A DNA stretch of 64,000 nucleotides from Cunninghamia lanceolata (lineage: Eukaryota; Streptophyta; Pinopsida; Cupressales; Cupressaceae): contig BSBN01000495.1 in the NCBI GenBank assembly GCA_027924645.1, forward strand, positions 496,001 to 560,000, in the 5' to 3' direction. Positions 49,315 through 62,594 of this stretch are shown one piece after another. The position numbers were made by a program, and so were the translations under genes. Positions within the stretch are counted from its first letter, which is position 1. Each line of letters opens with the position of its first letter. The notes under the pieces were generated by a model, which did no database searches, was not told where the DNA came from, and saw only the letters and a program-made list of their open reading frames with translations.

Positions 49315-49316
49315 AT

Positions 49317-50434
49317 TGTTGGAAACAAGGAAGATAACTGAGAGGGGGGGTGAATCAATTATCTTAAATATCTTAACTTTATTTTCTTCTTTAATATTAA
49401 TGCAACATCAAAACATAAGAGCATACATAATCATGAGAGAAGAAATAAAATCAACACACATAACACAAGGATTTTTATGTGGAAAACCTTGTTAAGGGAA
49501 AAATGATGGGGTGACTAACCCAAGATTGTATTCTCTGTTAAAAGAATAAGAAGTACAAAATGACACTTGCCAATTAGGGCTCATTGCCCGAGTACACTGC
49601 ACACAAGAGGCACACTACCTACAAGAGACTCATTGTCTACAAGGTATATAGAAAGTAACTAGGTGTTTAAATTTATGAGAGGCATCCACATATGTTGAGG
49701 TTCAGTTCTGGTTAGGCTCAATATACTGATCTAATGCACTTCATTCTTCCTCTACTCTAAGGCTGTTATTCTGTCACATACCAGACTTGTATTGTTGCTT
49801 CCACACTTCTCTCTGCCTTTCCTCGCACACTTACACACACAACTACTTACTTCATACAAAAATCCATTTGGTATATATATCCGCATCAATGATTTCAACA
49901 TCTTTCTAGTCAGCAACCGGAATACTAAAGATATTTCCAAGACACTGATCTGTCAGCTGAATCCATGCTTAATATGTGATGTGTATCAAGGACATAGACA
50001 TAGAAGTCATCATTCATGTGGGTCAACCATGTATGATCTCTTAAATAGCTTGAACACCATCAATTTCTCATCTGGATTAAAGTCTGATTCTCTGTCGGTC
50101 AGCTTTTTCTCAGTCTACTCTCATTGTCAGGAACTCAACACTTAGATGATCACATCTTTTCACTCATTCACCACTGGAGGCTCAATCTCTGGAATGTAGT
50201 AGTCATGGTACTCCTCTTGACTTGTCCAAGTCTGCAACTTTCTGAGATACACCATCTGAGAGATCTAGACCTGATTGTTGGACCTTGATGCATGCTCTGT
50301 TCTTGTCCACCGGACCAAAACATTCTTCAATCTTTCTTCCGGTAGTGTCATACAACGCTCTGCGGATGTGTGGGATAGACTTTGTTGCCATCAATGACAA
50401 CAATCATGAAGCCACACAGTGTCTCTTGCCAACA
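49317..50434 (-). repeat. 5' LTR of the pol-less SIRE-like element
   Basis: It reads TGTTGGAAACAAGG to TTGCCAACA, 1118 bp. The core TTGCCAATTAGGGCTCA and flanking ~150 bp resemble 1560-1745 in the other SIRE-like LTR. Confidence 0.92.
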
Positions 50435-50439
50435 GAACC

Positions 50440-51827
50440 TATTTGTTGGTTACAAGTCGACTTGAGACATAAGTCATAAGCCTCAGGTTTTGCAAGCATG
50501 CAAGAAGTACCATTAAATGGTTAGTCAAACATTAAATTCATTATACCTTTTGGTCACAACTTCTCTTAGCTATTACTTGTTGATAAGTAATGCATCTCAA
50601 ATGTTACAAAGATGCAAAGAGATACCCAAGAATGGATAGTTATTCCATAAGGTCTATGGAGCAATGGCAGTGTCTTGTGAATACATCTAAGTCAGAAAGA
50701 CTAGATTTCAGTTAGATAAAACTCTTTAGTTAAATCTTAACTTGACCAAATAAGGTATTTATTTATATTAAATCATTGTGATCATTATATAGATCATGAT
50801 TGAAGGGACAAGTGCCCTAACTATGTATAATTATTCTTACTTGTAAGAAGGGAAATAGTTTCCTAGACTATGATGCTTGACCTAGGTAAGGTAACCATCT
50901 TAGTTGTTATTAATCGATATGAAATTATTATGAATTGATAAGTCTTGGACCTCGGGTATCGCAATGATTCTATAAGAATCCTCGTGAAGAAAGGTAGTTG
51001 ATAAGGTCTATGGAATAGAGACAATAAAGGAAAACTTGTCTAGGTCAGGAAGACTAAAATGCTGAAGTTGTCAAATCTTTATAGTTATATATAATTGACC
51101 AAGTCAAACTGTATCCAAGTCGAGTTGGGGTGTGTGAATATTATGACAATATGAATATAATAGTATCCAAGTTGAGTTGGGGTGGGTGAACATTACGACA
51201 ATATTCATTGTGAACATCAATTTATATTGAAACTATGGCCATAGTAATGAATATGTCTCTACATGCATTATCAGTTCACTATATCTAGATTGCACAACCT
51301 ATGAGAAATCATACTTAGCTAGAGGGTATCTAGGATTGTATGATTGATATAGTTGTGTAGGATACAACACTATGTACTCAGAAAGGCAAATTACCACTAG
51401 TTTCCTTTGGTATATATTCCTCGTGAAGACTAGGGCCACTTCCTATGTGGAAGATGTGTGGGAGACCACCGGTCTGTGGATGTAGGTAAATCACTTGAAA
51501 TATACTCTCTCTCTAGCAGAAGACATGCCGAGGCTTGTGAAAAAGATGTCATATTTTTGGATGAAGTATATCTTTGAGGCTTGTGTTTATTGAGACTATG
51601 TAAAACATTATCTAATGCAGATATTTGTAATTGATATACTTTTGTAAACATTGTACTTGAGAAAGACAATATGGTTTATTGTATTTTGTAATGAGAAGTC
51701 CGCTAATTGTAATTACTTGATTATATGTTGAATAAAGGAAAAATTTTCTCTATCTCATTTTTTTTTACCTTGTTAAATTACTTTATGGTAAATTTTCCAG
51801 TTTCACTATGTTTTAAGAATGTGGATG
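50440..51827 (+). repeat. 5' LTR of Gypsy-2, second part
   Basis: It resumes at TATTTGTTGGTTACAAGTCGAC, matching 56200 onward, and stops at GAATGTGGATG, about five bases short of the LTR end seen at 57516. Confidence 0.9.
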
Positions 51828-53533
51828 CCTTTAGACTTATAGATACCTCTATTGTATTCATAAAACTCATGAACAATTTGTTTAGAGATTATTTTAGACA
51901 AGTTTGTTCTAGCCTTTCTGAAAGATATAATTATTCATTCTAAGAATGAAGGAGAACATTACCAACATGTGCAAGTGGTTCTGCAATGGTTAAGGGAAGT
52001 AGTTTTTAGTGAATAGATAAAAGTCAAGAGATAAATGATCTATTAAGCAAGAATAGAATAGTTGAAGCTCTGAGTCAGAGGGGATATATTTCTTCAATTA
52101 TCACTATTCATTCCAACTTTAAAGATTAAGTGTTGTAAAATTTATTAGGTGATGAATATTATGAGCAAGTCAAGCAAGCTCTTATGGTAAATCCTAAAGA
52201 TTCAAGGTATGATAGGTTTCATTTTGAGTCTGACGGATTATTGAGTTCGAGAAGGAAGAATATGTGTTTCTAATTCTACTGAATTAAGGAATCTAGTATG
52301 GAAAGAAGTTCATACTGCACCATACTCCGGACATCCTAGAGTAACCAAACTTCTAGCGGATGTTAAACCTCTTTATTTTTGGAAAGGAATGAAGAATGAT
52401 GCTACAAGATTTGTAGCAAGCTATTTAGAATGTCAAAGAGTAAAAAGTAGGGCATCAACACCTTGCAAGATTGTTGTACCCCCATGATGTGCCAGAGTGG
52501 AAATGACAAGTTATTAGTATGGATTTTGTTCAAGGTCTCCCTATGTCAAGGAATAGACATGATGCCATTTTAGTTGTGGTTGATAAACTCACAAAGGTAG
52601 CTCATTTTATACCAGGGAATTTGACTGATGGAGCCCCTGTGTTAGCTCGCAAACTTGTGCAAGACATGTTTAGATTGCATGGCTTCCCTAAAAAAATTAT
52701 CTCGGATAGAGATGCACGTGCAACATTAAGGTTTTGACAAACTTTATTTTCTACGCTAAGGACTAAACTCAATGTGAGTACAACTTATCATCCTGTAACC
52801 GATGGGCAAACTAAGAGAGTTAACCAAGTTTTAGAAGATTTGTTACAAATGTATTGAATGGATCAGTAATATAAGTAGGGAGACTACTTATCACTTGTGA
52901 ATTTTTTTTAACAATACCTAGCTTTTGCTATTAAGATGGCTTGAATTGAAAAAATGGACAGAAAAGATACCGAACTCCTACAAGATGGGTAAGCTAGAAG
53001 ATAGGATTAGCATTAGTCCAGAAATGTTATAAGAAATGGATGAAAAGATTTAGCTGATCAGAAAAGATCAGTAGAAATTGATAATAAATAAAAAAATTAC
53101 ATTGATGATAAGAGTACACTAAGACAATTCTCGATTAGAGAAGGAAAGTTCTTGTGGGGGTCAAACCATAGAAAAAGTTTCATAAAGTATGGAATGTATT
53201 CCAAACTAGTTCCTAAGTATAAAGGACTCTTCTAAATTTTTAAGGTTATCAATTCTATTGATTACAAGAATCAATCTATTACCAGTTATTGCCAGGAGGC
53301 ATAATGCTTTATATGATTTATAAATGAAAAATATATTTATGTGATATATGAACATTATATTCTAAGAATGTTTTACAAGTACAGAACCTAGGAATGGTTA
53401 TGATCTAGCTTCTAAAATGCTTAAGGTTTGCAAACACTGTTTGTGTAACATATAAATCTTGCAGTGCAAGGTCCAATGGGATCAATATGCTAAGGAAAAT
53501 GCTACATGGGCGGATTACCATGAATTTTATTAG
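51828..53533 (+). pseudogene. Gypsy-2 pol remnant (RT tail, integrase, chromodomain)
   Basis: Directly after the LTR comes the reverse transcriptase region around LMNNLFRDY and the LDD-like LKDIIIHSKNEGEHYQ (51828-52010). RNase H is missing: the next recognisable part (QRGYISSI, 52078) corresponds to sequence just before the integrase in Gypsy-1. Integrase follows (SGHPRVTKLLADVKPLYFWKGM; DFVQGLPMSRNRHDAI in the open frame 52519-52737; IISDRD). A chromodomain-like tail, QCKVQWDQYAKENATWADYHEFY, ends at a TAG at 53531-53533. Many stops and frameshifts. Confidence 0.85.
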
Positions 53534-53633
53534 AAATTTTCTCATTTATTTTATGCTATTACCAGTTGAAAACAATGAACTTGCTTTTTAGTTGAATTTT
53601 GATACTTTATATCATCGAGGATGATGAATCTTT

Positions 53634-53645
53634 AGGGGAAGGATA
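53634..53645 (+). other. Polypurine tract of Gypsy-2
   Basis: AGGGGAAGGATA precedes the 3' LTR. Confidence 0.8.
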
Positions 53646-53910
53646 TGTTACATCCCTAATTTTGTCCTGTTATTACTTTTTACTTTTACTTGGACATAAG
53701 TAAATTTATTATGATGTTTGGATGAATGACAAGGAAAGACATAAATTATATTGAATGTCATTTATGAAATTATGGAAATGATTATGTTATTATCAATTTA
53801 ATAATTGCACTATGAGATTTGATTTATTATTTGAATAATGATGCACTGATCATAATTCATTTGGTTACGAGTTTGATACAGCATTGCAAGTTTTCAGATG
53901 ATTCTCGAAG

Positions 53911-53954
<44 letters not shown>

Positions 53955-56900
53955 CTTTCGAGGAGAGAGATATAGAGCTTAGATTATGAGTGGTCAATCT
54001 ACCAAATGAGTATTAGTGATTTACAAAAATGTGAACTAGTGTCATAAGAGGTAAGTTTTGTCTTGTCAGTTTACTCTTGAACCCAATTGACAGGAAGTTG
54101 ATATCTTAAGAATCTATTCTAGTTAAGTCGTTGTGTGTCGACATAGTCATTTGTAATGTAAACGACATCATCTGAGTAAGAATTATGACCATTTATGTTT
54201 AACATAAAAGTTATGACGTAATTGTCGTAAAGTGGTTGTGTTATCATTATTAAGTCACTTAAGTGTTTTATTGTCGACATTTAATGTCAAATGACAATCT
54301 CATCAAGTTGATGTGATTTTATCAAAAGATTGCGATGGGGAGGTGAACTCGACCCATTCACATAATCTGTAAATCATTATTTTATTGCTATTATTCTTAT
54401 TTGATTAAATCATAACTATCAAAAGAGATTGATGTTACATAGGCCTTATTTGATATAAACAAATAGATATATTTATAAACCAAATCAGGATAATATGTCA
54501 TATTATTTAATAAGACTTATCCAATTAAGTAGCCTTGAGCATGTAAATTATAACACCTTCATTAATTCAAGTGATGGAGTTGAGATCACTTAAAAGTGAT
54601 CAATAAATGACCATCGATAGTTATACTTGTGTCGACCTCTTTTAAGAGGGAACGTGGTATTATCAATATACTTGATGAACTTTTCCACATTCTATGCCTC
54701 AATGAAAACATGTGTTAATCTCTGCTAATTAAATGGGATCGGTTGTAAACCGAATGGGGGAGTGGTTTGTTGCAATTCTAAATTAGCTTTCAATTGAGGG
54801 AGTGGTAGAAACTAATTCATAATGAGCTTTGAAGAGTCATTAAATCCCATGACTCTTTATGAGTAAAGACATATAAGAATCGGGGTGGAGAGAGAGAGAA
54901 CACATACAGAGATCATGGGAAAATAGAGAGAAGAGATCTCTGCCATAACATAGAGGTGTAGGCGCCATCATAAAGGCAGACTGAACATTATACTTAGCTG
55001 TAGATAACTCATTAAACCATCGCTAGGTATCACTTAGTTATGTGTGATGATAACAATAGAATTGTATTGATTCATAATGTCTTTTGGTTGCATATTTAGG
55101 AGAATCGATATTATCTTTTAATATGTTTATGATATTCGATTCATAAATAGCGAACTGTATAATGATTGTTTTCATTATGTTTTAAACCATTTGGAGTAAA
55201 TGATATCTCCATTATAAGCTGGCTAGCTGACGCTCCCAAAGGCTAAATAGCTTGAGTCGAGGATCATTGCATTGTGTCAAAGTTTGTTTATTAAGTGACA
55301 TAACTATAGAAATGATATTTGTTCATTATATTCCAATACATCATAGAGGGTCTTCTTTTTAAGTAGTCGATTATATAGAAAATACAATTGAATTAGAGAG
55401 AAGGTTCGATATTAAGATAGATCAAAAGTTGGTTATGAGATATTTTATACTACTCTCATACATATTAAGTGCCATGAAGAACTATGATAGGTTTTTAAAC
55501 ATAGATGAGTAAGATACTTAAATCTTTGAGGTGGTTAATGGAAGTATGAAACCATTTCTTGTTAAGTTTATAAATGTCTATAATGGTTTCTTTTCAAAGA
55601 GAAATTAGAAATCTTATTAAGCTTGGGAAGCCACCTTTTATATAAATTGAGTGATAACTCATTGGAAATGTTATGAAAGAGACATTAAGGTCCGTAGGTC
55701 TATCCTTACAACGTATTTGGTAAATGAGAATAACTTTGTAGTAAACCATTATGATGTGATTAAACTAAGTCCAGCTAGATAAGAACTTTAGTGGAATCAT
55801 ATATGAGTATATAAGAAGTGATGGACAATGACATCATGTGAAGATAAGTTGAAAGTATTCATAATCCTTTTGTATAGAAGTGATTATCTATTACAAAACC
55901 ATAGTATTCTTAACCTTGGTTGAGTTAAACCAAAGGTTGTTTATAAACCTTAGTCTTGAAGTTATGAGATAGGGTTATTTTGGATATAATGGATTATTCA
56001 AGGGTGAAATAAAACCCTAGTTTAACCTAGAAGGGTTAAAGATTATTTGATGACACCTTTATGGTTATAACCCGTTTAGTTATTTTATGGGGGTAGACAT
56101 TAAAGGGTCGAGAACCCTAAATAATAAATGTTCATATTTATCTTATTGAAAAGAGATTTGTTATTAGTTGATAATGTTTAACCTTAGGTAGAGGAACCTA
56201 TTTATTGGTTACAAGTTGACTTGAGACATAATTCATAAGGTTTTACAAGCATGCAAGAGGTACCATTAAATGGTTAGTCAAACATTAAATTCATTATACC
56301 TTTTGGTCACAACTTCTCTTAGCTATTACTTGTTGATAAGTGATGAATCTCAAATGTTACAAAGGTGCAAAGAGATACCCAAGAATGGATAGTCATTCCA
56401 TAAGGTCTATGGAGCAATGATAGTGTCTTGTGAATACACCTAAGTTAGAAAGACTAGATTTGAGTTAGATAAAACTCTTTAGTTAAACCTTAACTTAACC
56501 AAATAAGGTATTTATTTATATTAAATCATTGTGATTGTTATATAGATCATGATTGAACGGACAAGTGCCCTAACTATGTATAATTATTCTTACTTGTAAG
56601 AAGGGAAATAGTTTCCTAGACTATGATGCTTGACCTGGGTAAGGTGACCATCTTAGTCATTATTAATCGATTTAAAATTCTTATGAATTGATAAGTCTTG
56701 GACCTCGGGTATTGCAATGATGCTATAAGAATCCTCATGAAGAAAGGTAGTTGATAAGGTCTATGGAATATAGACAGTAAAGGAAAACTTGTCTAGGTCG
56801 GGAAGACTAAAATGCTGAAGTTGTCAAAACTTTATAGTTATATATAATTGACCAAGTCGAGTTGGGGTGGGTGAACATTACAACAACGTTCATTGCGAAT

Positions 56901-57516
56901 GTCAATTTATATTGAAACTATGGCCATAGTAATGCATATGTCTTTGCATGCATTGTCGGTTCACTGTATCTGGATTGCACAACCTATTGGAAATCATACT
57001 TAGCTAGAGGGTATCTAGGGTTGTATGATTGGTAGAGTTGTGTAGGATACAACACTATGTACTCGAAAAGGAAAATTACCATTGGTCACCTTTGGTCTAT
57101 ATTCCTTGTGAAGGGTAGGGCCACTTCATATGTGGAAGATGTGTGGGAGACCGCCGATCTATGGATGGAGGTAAATTACTGGAAAGATACTCTCTCTCTA
57201 GCAGAAGACATGCCGAGGCTTGTGATAAATATGTCATGTTTCTGGATGTAGTATATCTTTGAGACTTGTGTTTATTGAGACTATGTAAAACATTATCTAA
57301 TGTAGATATTTGTAATTGATTTACTTTTGTAAACATTGTACATGAGAAAGACAATATGGTTTATTGTATTTAGTAATGAGAAATCTTGTAATTGTAGTTA
57401 CTTTATTATATGTTGAATAAGGAAAAAATTTCTCTATCTCATTTTTTTTTACCTTGCTAAATTACTTTATGGTAAATTTTTTAGTTTCACTATGTTTTAA
57501 GAATGTGGATGTTACA
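53646..57516 (+). repeat. 3' LTR of Gypsy-2 (3871 bp)
   Basis: It is complete, TGTTACATCCCTAA to GGATGTTACA, the longest LTR in the window. It holds a (GA)n tract near 53917-53950 that is much shorter in the 5' LTR (40590-40605). Confidence 0.92.
53912..53950 (+). repeat. (GA)n microsatellite
   Basis: A long uninterrupted GA run in the 3' LTR; the 5' LTR has only about five GA units at the matching site. Confidence 0.9.
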
Positions 57517-57521
57517 ATTTA

Positions 57522-60353
57522 TTGTTAAGATTATTTTAATCATAATGTTTTATGAATCAAATGATGATACACTAATCATGGTTATATGGTTGTGAGTGTA
57601 ATCAGGAAAAGAATCTTCCTCCAAAGATGGAAGAAGAGTATGATCCGGGAGGAGAAGATATATGTTGTGGAAAAAGGTCAGGTTTCCATTTGAGTATCAA
57701 AATTATTCTTCGTGAATCGATGCCCATTAGGGTATGTATTGGTCTTGTTTCCTTTTTTGAGTCAAACTTGGTTAGACTATAGAAGTCATGTCATTTTACG
57801 TTTTCTCGACACCACTTAGGTCAATTGACTTCATGTTCTTAGAACATTAGTTTAATCTAGTGAGCATTGTCAGTGTTGAAGATTTCCTATGTTATTGCTT
57901 TATATTATATTAAGTTTTGTTATTAACGTTAATTATTTCCTTAAAGTCTAAATAGCAATGTGGGGGAGTGAGTCTCAACCCGAAGTCGCATATTCATATC
58001 ATCACTAATGTGATTGATGATGTCATCTTGATGATATTTTGAATATCTTAATACCCTTATAATATCATATAGATCCCCATGATATCTTTGAAGTTATAAA
58101 TGATATCCACTTAATGCGGAATTGAATTCTATTAAGTTGATGAGTGTTATGCAGTCATGGGAACATGCCATAATCCACAAAGAGTGGAAGAGTGGATGGC
58201 TCTATGATGTCAACACTGCATGTGTTGTGCCTTGTGAAGAGCCGCGAAGGCAGTAGGGATGGGAGTGGATTATTATCCACTAAGAAAGTATAATGGTCTT
58301 ACTCATGCAAAACCTCATGGAAGAGGAAGTGTAAGGAATTATTCAAAGAAAAGAGATACAGAAAAAAAAGGATCTCAGGAAAGGAGAGGGAGGAGTACAA
58401 TGAGGTTTGTGGAAGACCAGTCAATGGTTTATTCTAAGGGTTCTACGACGAACTCAAGCTTTATCAGGTATCCGTGTCTTACACGTAAAACTCTTATTAG
58501 TGTTAAATGATACTTCTAAGTGTCAATGGCTATGATAGTTCTTATGTTACTGTTACTTTAAATTATCTTTAACAAGTTGTAAGGTCAATAGTTATATCAC
58601 AATGTTGTAGCAGTGGAAGTTTATCATACTAGGCTATAAGGATGATAGCTATCTTGCACTGTTGTAGCAGTAACAAGTATCTTTACTAGGCTATATGGCT
58701 AATAGTTATCGTGCAAGGCTATAGTAGTATAAACTATCTCTATTGGGCCAAAGGCCAATAGCAAGCTATTCATTGTTGTAATAGGCTAGCTAAATAACTT
58801 GTTGGCTGCAAGGGCGAGGGAAAATAATGAGTGCTATGATGATTCTTTCAAAGGCCATTATGTTGACCATGGTGATATACAATTAATACTGTGTGGATAC
58901 ACTTGGAGGCCACGAAGTTAGCCAATGTGTTTGAGTCTAAGCTGTTAAAAACACTTGATATTGTGTTCTAGCTTGCATCATAACATATTGTTATTGTTTA
59001 TGATTGTGTTATATCATGCTATGTAATAATTACTACCTACATTCAATCATAACCTTATGTAAATATCTTAGGCTTGCAAACTTGTGTTGATAAGATATTA
59101 ATATGTGAGTCTCATATAAAGGACTACATTAAATGTGGTTTAGAGGAAACCCATCTCTATGAGATACTTTTTTTGATATGGCCGAGAAAGAATAGTTTGG
59201 AAACAGAAACATGTGTTATTATGTTGTAAATCCCAAATGGTTATTGACCGGCATTGGATAAAGAGTTGATTTATCAACTAAGTGTGTATTATTTTAATAT
59301 TTCTTTTACTTATAATGGCAATGTTTTGGAAAAGGGATGTTGGGTGAAATAACCCTCTTGAACACCTAGACTTTAAGTCTACTATATATATAGTTCATAT
59401 TGATGTTATCAAATAAAATGGAAAGATGTTATATCCACTGTTGATTTTTCAAGAACTCTGTTATAAGATGGTCATAGAACCATAGACCAAAAAAGGTCTT
59501 AATCACTGAAACCATGAGTCTTTGAATTATTTTAAGACTAAAGAGAGGGAATAGAGTGACGTGGAGTCACAGGTTCCTTGTTGCATAGGAACAATGACAA
59601 ATATTGAATGCACTCCTAGGATAGGGGTCAAAATCCAAGTTAGATGGACTAATGGGAATTTGAACCTATTCATACTATGACCTAGACAGGTCAAACTGTG
59701 AACACTATAGGATGAGACAAATTCTAACTCAAGTCGAGGTGTGTGAACATTCGACTACGTTCATTGTGAAAAATTATTTATATAAATCTTTAGCCAAAGT
59801 AATGCATCCGTCTCTGCATGCATTAGTCGGTTTACTGTGCTCTAGATTGCATAATGCTTCCAATAGAATCATACATAGTTAGAGTGGATCTATAGTTGTA
59901 TGATCATGAAGTATTATGAAGGACACCACTAGATACTCAGATGGCAAACCTAATGGTTTTTTATATCTATACCTTCTGTGAAGGGTAGGGTCGCTTCTAG
60001 GAAGGAAGTTGTGTGGGGGACCACTGGTCTGTGGTTGAAGGAAAAGCACTCAGGTGGTGCTCTCCTTCCCAAGTAGAAGACATACTGAGGCTTATGAAGA
60101 TAGGTGTCAAAGTTCTAGATATAGTGCTTACCTTTATATGACTTGTTTGTCAAACTTATGTGTATCTTATCATTGATGTTATGAGCAAAACATTGTAAAT
60201 GTATAGTGAAAGCAAATCACTATTATGATATCTTGGAAATGTTGTAAATCTCTGCTTTGAAATGTGTAAAATAGATAGGCATATTGATTTGATTTATTTG
60301 ATATTGATTATGACTTGATTAATTCTGATTATTGATTAAGATGGCTTGTTACA
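57522..60353 (+). repeat. 3' LTR of Gypsy-1, second part
   Basis: It resumes at TTGTTAAGATTATTTTAATC, matching 31940 onward, and ends GGCTTGTTACA at 60353, followed by ATAGT. Confidence 0.92.
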
Positions 60354-60358
60354 ATAGT

Positions 60359-62594
60359 AAACACCAAGCCCACCATATCACTAGCTAGAGACATGTTGCC
60401 TAATAAAACATTGCCACAGGTACCATAATTCCACTTTCCCTTAAGAGATAGACATGCTACATTTACACTATGGATAACTATTGAGAAACTATGAGATCAA
60501 ATGCCACATGGAAAGGGAGAAGGAGATCTAATGGTCAATGGATGGGTGAGATAACTTAGGGGATAATAGCTCTATGGGGCTCTCCCACCCAATGTAATGG
60601 GAAGCAAATGCATGGTAATGGTGAAAACAATGCACATAATGAATGCACTTTGGCAAGTGGTACAAAGGATAGGTCATGCTAGTCAGCATGAAGGCAACGA
60701 ATTAGGTGTGAACTCTAAATTATGCGGTCATGGAAAAATGTTAGTTAACAAAGATTACAATAAAGTAAATATAGAATATTAACTAAGGTACCAAGAAAAA
60801 TATGAATGATGCAAGGCAATGCCTTAGGGTTTAGGCACAAATGGATAACTCATCATTATAGAGCTTGGACCAAGGAAAACTTCATAAGGCCAACACATAA
60901 ATTTGACCAATGCAACACAATTACAACATAAATAACAAGGCCAATTCTTAGACACAAAACAATAACACATTTTTAGGATGAGAAATCAATCATAATGGGT
61001 CCCATTAGATTGGTAGAAATTTAGTCCAAAGGGTGAGAAAAAAACAAATGTTAAGTAAACATGAATTATATAAGATAATTTAGCGAGACCATCGACATGT
61101 GCATAAGGGAAGAAACCCTAACCACACATAAAACTCTAAAGTAACATATCTTTGATTGGTTACAAGCATAGGGGAAACTAGAGCATAGCAGCAAACGAAA
61201 GAATATGATTTTGCATTTTTTGGGACACAACCAACAACACACAAAATTTAGTGTAGGAAGAACATGAGACCACATTTTGACGAGTAGGGTGATACAGATG
61301 TTGGAGAGGACTTTGTAGTGCCTCTATTGGTTCAAGATGGTCTATCTACAAATGTGGGACATCAGGTGTAGTGGTCATAGGAGAGACTACCTCCTTTAAA
61401 TATCTAATTAATACACTTGTTGTAGTGCCACGTCAATGGAGACCATGTGTAGGATCCTAGGTGGGAGTAGATCTAGGGGATGCATTTGTAGTGGCTCCAT
61501 TATGGGAGGCACCATGTGATCCAAAGTGGTAGCCAAGTGACCTTGGTATATATTATTGTTAGACTTTTTGTTTCTTATTTTTTTGCTTATTATGACCTTC
61601 TATGACTATGTGTCTGACCATGTTATTGATATGATCTTGTAGAGACTATAGCTAAGTGGGTACTTCTAATCTTAGGAACCATAAAAGTCTTGAATTGAGA
61701 TTTGCTAGATGTTTCATCTAACCATATCAAACATGCCCATGTGCAGGCAAGTCAATTGCACCATACTTTGGTGAAGTGAGTTAGTTGATAATGTCATATC
61801 AATTTTTTCTACAAGAGGTTAGAGAGAGGGATGCACAATCTTTGATGATATAGGCATAAGTGGGACTAGTCCCATGAAGTGATTATGTGATTACTTTTCT
61901 TACTACTTATCTATTGTATTCTCAATCATATGCCACTAGACTTTAGGCAAATATCAATACCACAGGAGAGATCTAGGTCTCCTCTTGGGTTTCAAGGTTA
62001 ATAGGTAGTAGTAGGCTCATTAGAAGCAACTCACCATGTTAGGAGTTTTGGACTAAGATTTTATGTATTATATATTTTTTTTGGCCTCATGATGTATATG
62101 AAAATTTAGACATAAATGTATACGATTTAACACTTTTGACTTGTCTTGATGTAAATTTTTATATGTCAGTGTTTTGATTTTCCTAATGTTTAATTTTTTT
62201 TTTCTAAAATTCATAAATGTATGTGCATATGAATGATAAATAAATAAATGTAATATCACACATATATATGCAATAAGAAAAATGAACTCATATAGCAATA
62301 ATAATACATATGTAATAAGATAATGCAACCAAAAGTCCAAAATCAGTATCATAATCAAAATCATAGCATATTAATCAACCTACACCTTCATTAGGATCTA
62401 TTTGTTTAACTTAGTGTTCTTTTTCTTCTTGTTTAAATTCTTCCATCATTTTGTTATTTCTTCTAGTTGGTATCCAATCTAATATTATTGTTTAGTTTCT
62501 ATTACCTCAATGAATCTTTTATATCCTTGCTTATTCTTTCCAAGTCTACTTCCATTGTATCTAAGTTTATTATTAGGTTATAACTAATATGATA
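60359..62594. other. Unassigned flank
   Basis: I recognise no gene. On the plus strand 61290-61570 reads as one frame interrupted almost only by TAG, so it may be an old coding fragment, but I cannot name it. The rest is AT-rich. Confidence 0.35.

Larger units (their letters stand above)
42850..50434 (-). mobile_element. Pol-less SIRE-like retrotransposon with two unusual ORFs
   Basis: It is 7585 bp with two LTRs of exactly 1118 bp, a PBS at 49301-49314 (minus), purine tracts beside the 3' LTR and a 5 bp target duplication. It is thus a structurally complete LTR element. The 5.3 kb interior holds only ORF1 (coiled coil plus zinc knuckles) and the long ORF2. I see no protease, integrase, reverse transcriptase or RNase H motif. 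It must have been mobilised by enzymes of another element. Confidence 0.88.
40327..57516 (+). mobile_element. Chromovirus Gypsy-2, internally deleted
   Basis: It begins TGTTACATCCCTAA and ends GGATGTTACA, and is flanked by ATTTA at 40322-40326 and 57517-57521. The 5' LTR is 40327-42849 plus 50440-51827, the internal remnant 51828-53645, and the 3' LTR 53646-57516. PBS, gag, protease and the first half of reverse transcriptase are missing. Its integrase is close to that of Gypsy-1, but the LTRs differ. Confidence 0.92.
31779..60353 (+). mobile_element. Chromovirus Gypsy-1, host of two nested elements
   Basis: The 5' LTR is 31779-34828 and the internal region 34829-40167. The 3' LTR is 40168-40326 plus 57522-60353. 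The flanks are ACAGT (31774-31778) and ATAGT (60354-60358), a 5 bp duplication with one change. Pol order is protease, reverse transcriptase, RNase H, integrase, then a chromodomain-like tail. Gypsy-2 split the 3' LTR 159 bp from its start. Confidence 0.9.

Noticed and set aside
58259..58510. 83-codon frame MGVDYYPLRKYNG in the Gypsy-1 3' LTR
   Set aside because: The matching part of the 5' LTR (~32675-32925) does not keep the frame, and no motif is visible.
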